Notes under the pieces: generated by a model
What the model saw: the letters and a program-made list of their open reading frames with translations, nothing else
The model's database searches: none
What the model was told of the DNA's origin: nothing
Source: an uncultured Porphyromonadaceae bacterium
GTDB lineage: Bacteria; Bacteroidota; Bacteroidia; Bacteroidales; Muribaculaceae
Assembly (NCBI GenBank): GCA_947177595.1
Contig: CAMWUZ010000007.1
Span: forward strand, 1 to 21,820
Length of the DNA stretch: 21,820 nt
Direction: 5' to 3'
In this document: positions 7,509 through 15,051 of the stretch, in pieces
Numbering within the stretch: the stretch's first letter is position 1
How the letters are laid out: the number at the start of each line of letters is the position of its first letter
Made by a program: the position numbers and the translations under genes

Positions 7509-9263
7509 ATGGACAACAACAAAGAACTGCTGGATGCCGTAATTGCAAAAGCAAATGTATGGCTCGGAGAAGGCTACGATGAAGCCACAAGAAAAGAAGT
7601 CAAAAGAATGCTGGATGCCGAGGATAAGACAGAACTTATTGAGGCGTTCTACAAAGATCTTGAGTTCGGCACCGGCGGACTCAGAGGTATCATGGGAGTA
7701 GGATCTAATAGAATGAACATTTATACAGTAGGGGCTGCTACTCAGGGTCTTGCCAACTATCTCAAGGAGGCTTTTGCCGACCTGCCTCAGATTTCTGTTG
7801 CTGTCGGTCATGATGTTAGAAACAACAGCCGTCTATATGCAGAGATTGTTGCGGATATTTTCTCGGCAAACGGAATCAAGGTTTATCTTTTCGATAGTTT
7901 CCGTCCTACTCCGGAACTCTCATTCGCTATCCGTCACCTCGGTTGCCAGAGCGGTGTTAACATCACGGCAAGCCACAACCCGAAAGAATACAATGGCTAC
8001 AAAGCTTACTGGGAGGACGGCGCTCAGATTATAGCACCTCACGATACTAATATTATTGACCATGTAAACCGTATCAAAGGTGTTGGTGAAATCAAATTCC
8101 AGGGCGATAAGTCAAATATCACCATCATTGGTAAAGATGTTGACGATGCATTCCTTGCAGCTATTAAGGGGCTTCAGCTCAGCCCCGAAGCGGTAGCGGC
8201 TAATTCTGATATGAAGATCGTTTATACACCGATTCACGGCACAGGTGTAAATCTCATTCCCGAATCTCTAATGAATTATGGATTCAAAAATATAATTCAT
8301 GTTCCCGAGCAGGATATTCCTGATGGAAATTTCCCTACGGTAGCATCTCCCAATCCCGAGGTGCCCTCCGCAATGGCAATGGCAATCGCGAAAGCCAAGG
8401 AAGTAGGTGCTGACCTTGTTATGGCTTCTGACCCAGATGCTGACCGTATCGGCGCAGTTACCAAAAATGCTGCCGGGGAATACGTGCTCTTAAACGGCAA
8501 TCAGATTGTGATGATTCTTCTCAACTATATCATGACCCGTAATGCCGAGCTCGGTAAACTTAACGGTCAGGAGTATATTGTCAAGACTATCGTTACAACA
8601 GAGACAATCAAGAGCATCGCTGATAAGAATAATATCCGAATGTTTGACTGCTACACCGGTTTCAAATGGATAGCGGCTGTTATCCGCGATCATGAGAATA
8701 CCGCACGCTATCTTGGCGGTGGTGAAGAGAGCTACGGATTCCTCGCAGAGGATTTCGCCCGCGATAAAGATGCGGTTTCTGCTGTTTCTCTGCTCGCCGA
8801 AGCCGCAGCATGGGCTAAGGAAAAAGGTATGAACTTCATGCAGATGCTCCAGGATATTTATATCAAATATGGTTTCTCTCGCGAAGCCGGTATTTCACTT
8901 GTCCGTCAGGGCAAGCAGGGTGCCGAGGAAATTCAGCAGATTATGAAGAATTTCCGTGCCAATCCGCCCAAGAGCATCGGTGGTAGTCCTGTTGTCACAA
9001 TAAAGGACTATGAGACTCTCAATGCAACAGACGATGTATCTGGCAAAGTTGTCAAGATTGATATGCCTGTAACTTCAAATGTTATTCAATATTTCACCGA
9101 GGATGGTACCAAGATTTCTGTACGTCCTTCCGGCACGGAGCCTAAGATTAAATTCTATGTCGAGGTGAGAGGTAAGATCGAATCGGCGGCGGACTATGAT
9201 GCTGCGATTGCCGCAGCCGATGCAAAAATTGAAATTATCAAGAAAGACCTCGGCATAGACTGA
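7509..9263 (+). CDS. Phospho-sugar mutase (alpha-phosphoglucomutase / phosphomannomutase family)
   Basis: Cytosolic enzyme that moves phosphate between C1 and C6 of hexose phosphates, feeding glycogen, nucleotide-sugar and surface-polysaccharide synthesis. The 584-aa size fits the long PgcA/PGM2-like branch, not the roughly 450-aa AlgC/GlmM branch. All four family loops are present: the catalytic phosphoserine loop TASHNP (153-158, S155), the Mg-binding loop DPDADR (308-313), the sugar-specificity loop GEESYGF (405-411) and the phosphate-binding loop RPSGTEPKIKF near the C-terminus. GEESYGF favours glucose phosphate over mannose phosphate, but the split is not firm. It has its own promoter (7405-7435) and terminator (9309-9360), so it is a single-gene unit. 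Confidence 0.92.
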   Translation: MDNNKELLDAVIAKANVWLGEGYDEATRKEVKRMLDAEDKTELIEAFYKDLEFGTGGLRGIMGVGSNRMNIYTVGAATQGLANYLKEAFADLPQISVAVGHDVRNNSRLYAEIVADIFSANGIKVYLFDSFRPTPELSFAIRHLGCQSGVNITASHNPKEYNGYKAYWEDGAQIIAPHDTNIIDHVNRIKGVGEIKFQGDKSNITIIGKDVDDAFLAAIKGLQLSPEAVAANSDMKIVYTPIHGTGVNLIPESLMNYGFKNIIHVPEQDIPDGNFPTVASPNPEVPSAMAMAIAKAKEVGADLVMASDPDADRIGAVTKNAAGEYVLLNGNQIVMILLNYIMTRNAELGKLNGQEYIVKTIVTTETIKSIADKNNIRMFDCYTGFKWIAAVIRDHENTARYLGGGEESYGFLAEDFARDKDAVSAVSLLAEAAAWAKEKGMNFMQMLQDIYIKYGFSREAGISLVRQGKQGAEEIQQIMKNFRANPPKSIGGSPVVTIKDYETLNATDDVSGKVVKIDMPVTSNVIQYFTEDGTKISVRPSGTEPKIKFYVEVRGKIESAADYDAAIAAADAKIEIIKKDLGID

Positions 9264-9308
9264 TAATACTGAATAGGGGTGTACGAGCGTACATCCGCGA
9301 CATAAAGC

Positions 9309-9360
9309 ACATAGACCGTGTGTTTCCCAATATAAGGAGCACACGGTCTATGTTTTTTTT
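9309..9360 (+). terminator. Intrinsic terminator after the phosphohexomutase gene
   Basis: A perfect 14-bp stem ACATAGACCGTGTG (9309-9322) with 9340-9353, a 17-nt loop, and an eight-T run 9353-9360. A smaller 8-bp hairpin with a GAGC loop precedes it at 9277-9296. Confidence 0.92.
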
Positions 9361-9459
9361 CTCCTTTCCAAATTTCCGATATTCTTGCTGTTCCTGTGTT
9401 CTTAATACGTTACCTTGGGAAAGTGTGACAATTACATTAACATTGCTTAAATCCATATT

Positions 9460-9481
9460 TTGTTATTTTTTATTAAATTTG
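9460..9481 (+). promoter_or_regulatory. Probable promoter of the pilus operon
   Basis: TAAATTTG at 9474-9481 matches the -7 consensus and is followed by C. A TTG lies 11 nt upstream (9460-9462) across a T-rich spacer. A standard -33 at 19-21 nt is not visible. The predicted transcript start near 9488 leaves a leader of about 30 nt and excludes the upstream in-frame ATG at 9460 as the start codon. Confidence 0.5.
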
Positions 9482-9516
9482 CGGCTGAAAATAAATACAA
9501 TCTGATAGTTCTTCCG

Positions 9517-10773
9517 ATGAGGAATCTTTGCTATATATTGTTGGGGATGCTCTTATTATGCACTCCATCAGCTTATTCCCAGAATAATCGTATCTCGACT
9601 GATTCTGTCGGAGTCATCCGCCTCACATATAGAATTGGGCAGAATGCCCCCGATATATCTCTCCGCAGCAATAAAATCAATCTCGGTAAATTAATAGGAG
9701 ATCTCAATAAACTGAGAGTTGCGGGTGATAGTCTCATAGTGGATCTTACCTATTTTTGTGCCCCCGGAGGCATAAATGCCATAAATCGTGGCGTTGGAGA
9801 ATCAAGAGCGAATGTACTCATAAAAGATCTCGTTGAGCGAACTCAATTGCCGGACAGTGTATTTGTTATCACCAATGGAGAAGAGGGCTGGGATGAGTTG
9901 TGCAAAATCCTGTCTCGATCAGATATAGATGATGCTGATGAGATTATAGAGATTATAAAAGGAAGACCGGATGAACGAATAATGCGTCTCAAAAAACTCA
10001 ATAACGGCAAAACATATTCCATGCTCAAAGAGAGCGTGTTCCCGAAGCTAAGAGAGGGTATTAATGTGACATTCGGAAGTCCACGTGCGGTTGACTCGCG
10101 TCTTACAGCAATTAGGATGTTTAATATTGGCGGAAGTTATGCCGACTCATGCGGGATCAATTGCCTGTGCGCATATAAAGCGCCCCCGATACAGAAGGTT
10201 ATTGAGAAAGTGGTTTATGTATCTTTGGATACTCCTGACCATTCATTCGCGGGCGATTTTGCCATAAAAACCAATCTTGTATATGATTTTGTGGCAACTC
10301 CTTCAATAGAGCTTGAATACCGTTTCCATCGTAACTGGAGTGCCAATGTTGAATATGATATGGCTTGGTGGAAAAATAAAAAGAAGAATAAATCATACGA
10401 GATAGCCATTGTATCACCGGAAGTGAGGTGGTGGTTCCCGTCCGTTACACCCATGAAGGGATATTATGTGGGCGTCTTCCCCGGTTATACCTGGTTTGAT
10501 TTTGAAAATGGCGGCACAGGTCACAGAGGGTATGGAGTGTTTGGAGGTATCAGCTTCGGTCTGTCACACCCTATCACGTCTCAGCTTGCTTTTGAGGCAG
10601 GGCTTGGTGTGGGATATATGAATCTACGTTATAAAGATTATGAGCCGTTTGACGGACACAATGTATATAGCAGGGAAAAAGCTACCGGATATTTCGGACC
10701 GCTCAAAATAAAGTTTGCTATTGTATGGCATCCCTGGGGTGGTAGCTCCAAGAAGGTGAAGGCTGTAAAATGA
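9517..10773 (+). CDS. DUF3575 outer-membrane protein, first gene of the pilus locus
   Basis: 418 aa from the ATG at 9517, chosen because it opens directly into a signal peptide (1-21, ending AYSQ) and the -7 box at 9474-9481 lies upstream of it. The middle part (about 30-200) resembles the degenerate OmpA-like periplasmic domain found in these proteins (PGGINAINRGVGESRANV at 83-100, GEEGWDEL at 121-128). A Cys-containing linker (206-222) follows. The C-terminal part (about 245-410) is the DUF3575 barrel, opening with FAIKTNLVYDF and ending KIKFAIVWHPWGG. DUF3575 genes commonly stand at the head of Bacteroidales fimbrillin clusters; a role in outer-membrane pilus assembly is inferred from position. 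Its stop is immediately followed by the TTG of the next gene. Confidence 0.82.
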   Translation: MRNLCYILLGMLLLCTPSAYSQNNRISTDSVGVIRLTYRIGQNAPDISLRSNKINLGKLIGDLNKLRVAGDSLIVDLTYFCAPGGINAINRGVGESRANVLIKDLVERTQLPDSVFVITNGEEGWDELCKILSRSDIDDADEIIEIIKGRPDERIMRLKKLNNGKTYSMLKESVFPKLREGINVTFGSPRAVDSRLTAIRMFNIGGSYADSCGINCLCAYKAPPIQKVIEKVVYVSLDTPDHSFAGDFAIKTNLVYDFVATPSIELEYRFHRNWSANVEYDMAWWKNKKKNKSYEIAIVSPEVRWWFPSVTPMKGYYVGVFPGYTWFDFENGGTGHRGYGVFGGISFGLSHPITSQLAFEAGLGVGYMNLRYKDYEPFDGHNVYSREKATGYFGPLKIKFAIVWHPWGGSSKKVKAVK

Positions 10774-11790
10774 TTGATTTTGGAAAAATATATTATACTC
10801 ACAATTGTTCTATTTTTCCTGACTGCGTGTAGAGAAGATATATGCTACGACCATTTCAAAAACACTAAGGTCGCTATTGCTTACGAGCAGGAGTGGGAAA
10901 GAGATTACGGAATGAATCATTCGGCAAACTGGAATGCTGAAACTCATGGCGGAGAATATGATTCACTCCGTCCCGGATTACCGGAAACCGTAAGTATGCA
11001 TGCATTTGTTAAGGAAACAGGCACAACACATCTGTTTTTTCTTGATAGTGATGGTGGAGAAGCAGGTCTTCGTTCAGGTAAATGCGATATTCTTTTGTAT
11101 AATAACGATACTGAGTATGTTGTGATTGATGACAATACGAGTGTTGCTGAGATGACAGCTACTACGACCACACGGTCACGTTCCACTCTCACACCTCTGC
11201 ATATAGGAGAGCGTACTGTTAGTCCTCCCGATGTGCTTTACGGCGCATACCTGTCAGATATGGAGGGCTCGGAACCGCATCAGGCAGCCACACTGACTGC
11301 GGTTTTGCGTCCGCTCGTCTATACATATATTATAAGGTATGAATTTGATGAGGGGCTGGAGTTCGCGCGACTGGCAAGAGGTGCGATTGCAGGTATGGCG
11401 GAGAAAGTGCGCCTTAAGGATGGCTCTACCGGATCGGAAACAGCCACGATCCTGTTTGATTGTGAATTACAGTCATGGGGTATTCTCGCCAAGGTGACAA
11501 CATTTGGTGTACCTTCTTTCCCGGGAGAGCATTATCGCGATGGCTCTGTGGTGAACCCGGAGCTTGACTTCAAGCTGAATCTTGAAGTGCTTTGCGCAAA
11601 CGGTAAGATACAGACTTTTGAGCAGGATGTAACTGTTCAGGTGCGCAAGCAACCTCGTGGTGGTGTCATTGTGGTGAGAGGGCTTTATCTTGTTGATGAG
11701 GATAATCAGGTCGAATCCGGATTCGATGTCTCTATAGACGACTGGGGTGAATGGACTGATGTCGAGCTCCCCGATATTGAAATAGGTTGA
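10774..11790 (+). CDS. DUF5119-like (FimB/Mfa2-related) lipoprotein, putative pilus anchor
   Basis: 338-aa lipoprotein with a lipobox LTAC (C19) after the hydrophobic run 7-18. It shows the DUF5119 pattern: CREDICYDH just after the lipid Cys, a basic-limit segment CDILLYNNDTEYV (104-116), PPDVLYGAYL (151-160), and the later LRPLVYTYIIRYEF plus RGAIAGMAEKV. It starts with TTG at 10774, one base after the DUF3575 TGA stop. The overlapping ATG at 10770 is in another frame, and no in-frame ATG precedes the lipobox. Unlike the four genes downstream it has no Ser-Arg-[Ala/Thr] site 27-34 residues after the lipid Cys, as expected of a retained anchor or assembly subunit and not a processed polymer subunit. 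Mfa2/FimB relatedness is family-level inference. Confidence 0.75.
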   Translation: MILEKYIILTIVLFFLTACREDICYDHFKNTKVAIAYEQEWERDYGMNHSANWNAETHGGEYDSLRPGLPETVSMHAFVKETGTTHLFFLDSDGGEAGLRSGKCDILLYNNDTEYVVIDDNTSVAEMTATTTTRSRSTLTPLHIGERTVSPPDVLYGAYLSDMEGSEPHQAATLTAVLRPLVYTYIIRYEFDEGLEFARLARGAIAGMAEKVRLKDGSTGSETATILFDCELQSWGILAKVTTFGVPSFPGEHYRDGSVVNPELDFKLNLEVLCANGKIQTFEQDVTVQVRKQPRGGVIVVRGLYLVDEDNQVESGFDVSIDDWGEWTDVELPDIEIG

Positions 11791-11811
11791 AAATAATAAC
11801 AGTTTCAGTAT

Positions 11812-12891
11812 ATGAAATTAATTGAATGCTTTGTGTCAGTTGCCGCAATGACTGCTTTGGCGGGATGCTCGAGCACTGATGTGATTGACGATGTAAAGAA
11901 AAGTGATACCGCTAAAATCGGATTCAGCACGTATATGAATAAAAATAGCCGTGCGATGGACAATACTAACTTTACAAACTTTTTTGTGTATGGCACATAT
12001 ACAGTCGGCACCTCTTCCCAACCGGTACAGGTTTTTATGGGTGATCGTGTGACAAAAGGCTCAACCGGCGCATGGACATACACTAACGATCGGTTTTGGA
12101 ATCCCCAGGGCTCATACGACTTTTATGCCTATAGTTGTGAGAATGCGCCACTTACCGTGGCTATAAGTGGTCATCCTGGTATGAATGGCAGGTATCTGAA
12201 CTTATTGGACTTCATGGTGAGTCCCGATCATAGTACTCATGACCTGGTATATGCCTACGCACTGCACGAAACGCGTCCGGCGCATGTTGACGGTACTACT
12301 TCCCAGCCTGTTTCTCTCGCATTCAAGCATATTCTCACACGATTGAAATTTACTTTCAAAAGCGAAATTCCCGGTGATAACTATACGGTGAAAATTTCAA
12401 ATATAAAAGTTGTAAACTATTACAATTCAGCTAATTTTCTTGGTTCCACTCGTGAGTGGACTGCTCACACACGAGTCGCATCTGCCGGAGAGGCACCAGA
12501 ACTGCCCCTCACTCTTCCCTCGGGGGGGATTATTCAGAAGCCAGTCGGAGGTAAGGCGCAAAGAGAAGCTATCAGTACCGATGCAGTGTTTATGATTCCT
12601 TACAGCTATCTGGATGCTAATGTGAGTCTTGAATTTGACTTCGATATGCAGGCTCCCGACTCAAACGGTCAACTCAAGGATGTGATGGGTAGCCACATTA
12701 CTGCGACCTGGCAGCCCACATGGCTCAAAGGTTACAGTGTTAACAATGTAATTACCCTCAATGGTAGTGCCACCGGTATGGATCCTATCAGATTCACCGC
12801 ATCTATCTCACCTGAAGCAGGAGCTGCTGAAGACGGGTGGATTGTCAGTGGTTCAACCGGAAATTTCGTGTTTGACCAGTCTTTTAACTGA
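11812..12891 (+). CDS. Fimbrillin family lipoprotein 1
   Basis: 359-aa putative type V pilus subunit. Signal peptide with lipobox LAGC (C19). The candidate Arg-specific maturation site is NSR-AMD (R47). Fimbrillin features include AWTYTNDRFWNPQGSYDFYAYS (88-109 region) and the shared core motif FKHIL at 171-175, followed by TRLKFTFKS. The late TWLKGYSVNNVITLNG strand is typical of Mfa-like_1 (PF13149) proteins. It begins 21 nt after the DUF5119-like gene. It could be the shaft subunit or a minor subunit; nothing in the sequence decides. It is paralogous in pattern to the next two genes, but not a recent duplicate. Confidence 0.8.
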   Translation: MKLIECFVSVAAMTALAGCSSTDVIDDVKKSDTAKIGFSTYMNKNSRAMDNTNFTNFFVYGTYTVGTSSQPVQVFMGDRVTKGSTGAWTYTNDRFWNPQGSYDFYAYSCENAPLTVAISGHPGMNGRYLNLLDFMVSPDHSTHDLVYAYALHETRPAHVDGTTSQPVSLAFKHILTRLKFTFKSEIPGDNYTVKISNIKVVNYYNSANFLGSTREWTAHTRVASAGEAPELPLTLPSGGIIQKPVGGKAQREAISTDAVFMIPYSYLDANVSLEFDFDMQAPDSNGQLKDVMGSHITATWQPTWLKGYSVNNVITLNGSATGMDPIRFTASISPEAGAAEDGWIVSGSTGNFVFDQSFN

Positions 12892-12899
12892 TTTATTTG

Positions 12900-13940
12900 A
12901 TGCGTTATACTCAAATAAATACTTTGTTATTTGGTGCAATAGCTTTATTGATCCTACTTTTGTTTAGCTCTTGCTCTGACGCAGGCAGTGATTCTCCTCT
13001 GCCTGAAGAGAGCGGTGTGCCCGTTACTTTTTCAGGTGCGGATGTTACCTCAAGAGCAGAGACTACCTCAGCGGGATTCTCCGCCGAAGGTTCGGCGTTC
13101 AAGGTGTTCGGCGTATATTTCGACCCTACAAAATCCGGTTTTTTTAATCTCTTTGACGGAACGGTAGTTACACGCACAGCTGACGCGTGGACCTATCAGC
13201 CGGAGAGATATTGGCTTGCCGGATTCACCTATGATTTCCGCGCGATTTATCCTGCCGTTCTCTCAGATGAAGCAGAACTTACATTTGACAAAGGAGAGGG
13301 AGCTGATTCTCATCTTATACTGAGTAATTTTACTGCGGACGGTACTGATTTGATGGTCGCATCCGAGCGGCGGGTGATTCTTCAAGGTGAAGAAACACCG
13401 CGCGCGGCAGTTGCGCTGAAATTCCGTCATATACTGAGCCGTGTCACTTTCACCGCTAAGACCGATGACCGATATCTCGGCTCGGACGGCAAGCCGGTGC
13501 GAAAACTGTATATAGTAGGTTTTAAAATCAATAATATCGCAATCAAGGGTAACTGGGTGGGGGATTCCTATAATACCGATGGTTCGTCACTTGGTGAATG
13601 GAGCCCCGGCGAACCTACGGGATCATACACCGCCAATATTCCCGCCGGTGGTATAGCTATCGGCAATACTCCAGTAAAACTGTTTGACGGCGAGGATATC
13701 GTTATCGCCATTCCGCAGCCTTTTGAATCAGCTCTGGTGGAGATTCAATATAAATATTCAGATGAGGATACTGTTGTCCACACTGCGGTTGCTGAACTTT
13801 CCGGCGCATGGCTCCCGGGTAAGAGCTACTCGTATAGTTTCAAGATCAACGCTCATATCTTCTTTGATACTCCCAAAGTTGATGACTGGGTATCGGCACC
13901 TATCAATAGTTCTGATCTTGATATACAGTTGCCGCTATAA
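12900..13940 (+). CDS. Fimbrillin family lipoprotein 2
   Basis: 346 aa from the ATG at 12900; an in-frame TTG one codon earlier is less likely. Signal peptide with a long Leu-rich core and lipobox FSSC (C25). The candidate maturation site is TSR-AET (R52). AWTYQPERYWLAGFTYDF (96-113) matches the equivalent segment of fimbrillin 1, and the shared core FRHIL is at 175-179, followed by SRVTFTAK. The C-terminal strand region includes WLPGKSYSYSFKINA and DDWVS. The gap to fimbrillin 1 is 8 nt. It is most like fimbrillin 1 in architecture, so the two may be major and accessory subunits of one pilus. Confidence 0.8.
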   Translation: MRYTQINTLLFGAIALLILLLFSSCSDAGSDSPLPEESGVPVTFSGADVTSRAETTSAGFSAEGSAFKVFGVYFDPTKSGFFNLFDGTVVTRTADAWTYQPERYWLAGFTYDFRAIYPAVLSDEAELTFDKGEGADSHLILSNFTADGTDLMVASERRVILQGEETPRAAVALKFRHILSRVTFTAKTDDRYLGSDGKPVRKLYIVGFKINNIAIKGNWVGDSYNTDGSSLGEWSPGEPTGSYTANIPAGGIAIGNTPVKLFDGEDIVIAIPQPFESALVEIQYKYSDEDTVVHTAVAELSGAWLPGKSYSYSFKINAHIFFDTPKVDDWVSAPINSSDLDIQLPL

Positions 13941-13950
13941 ATCACCATCT

Positions 13951-15048
13951 ATGAAACAAAAACTACTGAATATAATACTTTTTGCTTCCGGGCTCATTTT
14001 TACCGCCTGTGATGACAACGCGCCGCATCAAGATGAGGCGGATGTAATTCAGTTCTCATCACCTGTAGTAATGGAGGTATCTGAATCAAGAACCGATCTT
14101 GTGCACTCGTTTCTTCCGGAAAGCTCGCAGTTCAGTGTTTACGGCTACTGTATCCCTCTCATTGATGCTCAGGGAGGTGATAACGATGACCGGTTTAATC
14201 CGTATGGCGGAAAGGAGTCCTGGTATGCAAAAAAAGACCTTATTACTCCTGATGTGATAAATGGAGCGGTTCTCAAAGTGGATAATCAGGGATGCTACTA
14301 TACCGGCACTCCCGCTCAGTGGTACACACCAAATAATCCCCGTGTGCGCAAAGAGGCGGATCCCGTTGACTTCAAATACTCGTTCATCGCCTTTGCTCCG
14401 GCTTCGGAACGGTTTGGTATCAGCCATCCTGCCGTAGGAGCTCCTGTTATGTCATATACAGTTGACTATCCCTGCGATGAGGACGCGATGTATGCCTTTC
14501 TAACAGATCATAAGCGTGAATGGGGCGCGGTTGACCTGCAGTTCCACCACATCCTAACGGCTCTAAGCGTGCGCTTCAATAACTACAACCGCTATGAGGA
14601 TGTAGTGGTTAATAGCCTGCAGCTTGAAGGCAGTTTCTATACTCAGGCATCCATTGACTTTTCCGAACAGGATCCTGCCGTCCGGGTGGCGGACAATGCT
14701 CTCGCTCACGCTGTCATGTCGTTTGTTGATTCTCCGGTTACAGTAACGAAGGAATCTTCAGCTCCAGCGCATGGCACATTCTTCGTGCTCGCTAATTCCC
14801 ATGGCACTGAGAGCAATTATCTCGGTTCTTCTAAAGTGCTCACCGGAAGCATCACCTACAAGGGGCAGACCATTGATATACGTATCCCCAAAGACGGATC
14901 CAACTTCAATTTCGGGCGTATGCCTCTTCCCGGTGTGAACTATACGCTGAATATCAATTTTATCGGTAATGACATAATGCTGATGCTCACTGCCGATGAT
15001 GTGGAATATTGGGAGAGCGGATCAGAAAGCAACACAATTATTGAATAA
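13951..15048 (+). CDS. Fimbrillin family lipoprotein 3
   Basis: 365 aa from the ATG at 13951. The reading frame stays open far upstream into fimbrillin 2, but only this Met precedes a signal peptide with lipobox FTAC (C20). The candidate maturation site is ESR-TDL (R47). The shared core motif FHHIL is at 198-202, followed by TALSVRFNNY. The segment 70-135, rich in Gly, Asn and Trp/Tyr, is longer than in fimbrillins 1 and 2. The C-terminus VEYWESGSE fits the family's terminal W-containing strand. It begins 10 nt after fimbrillin 2 and ends 3 nt before the tip gene, which suggests an accessory or tip-adaptor subunit (inference). Confidence 0.75.
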   Translation: MKQKLLNIILFASGLIFTACDDNAPHQDEADVIQFSSPVVMEVSESRTDLVHSFLPESSQFSVYGYCIPLIDAQGGDNDDRFNPYGGKESWYAKKDLITPDVINGAVLKVDNQGCYYTGTPAQWYTPNNPRVRKEADPVDFKYSFIAFAPASERFGISHPAVGAPVMSYTVDYPCDEDAMYAFLTDHKREWGAVDLQFHHILTALSVRFNNYNRYEDVVVNSLQLEGSFYTQASIDFSEQDPAVRVADNALAHAVMSFVDSPVTVTKESSAPAHGTFFVLANSHGTESNYLGSSKVLTGSITYKGQTIDIRIPKDGSNFNFGRMPLPGVNYTLNINFIGNDIMLMLTADDVEYWESGSESNTIIE

Positions 15049-15051
15049 GAA

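Noticed and set aside
9264..9516. Invertible promoter ahead of the pilus genes
   Set aside because: Phase-variable fimbrial promoters in Bacteroidales are flanked by inverted repeats. The only inverted repeats found here are the terminator at 9309-9353 and a small hairpin at 9277-9296, neither flanking the -7 box.
13684..13950. N-terminal extension of fimbrillin 3 into the fimbrillin 2 gene
   Set aside because: The frame is open, but the upstream residues are a shadow of fimbrillin 2. The signal peptide and lipobox begin at the ATG at 13951.
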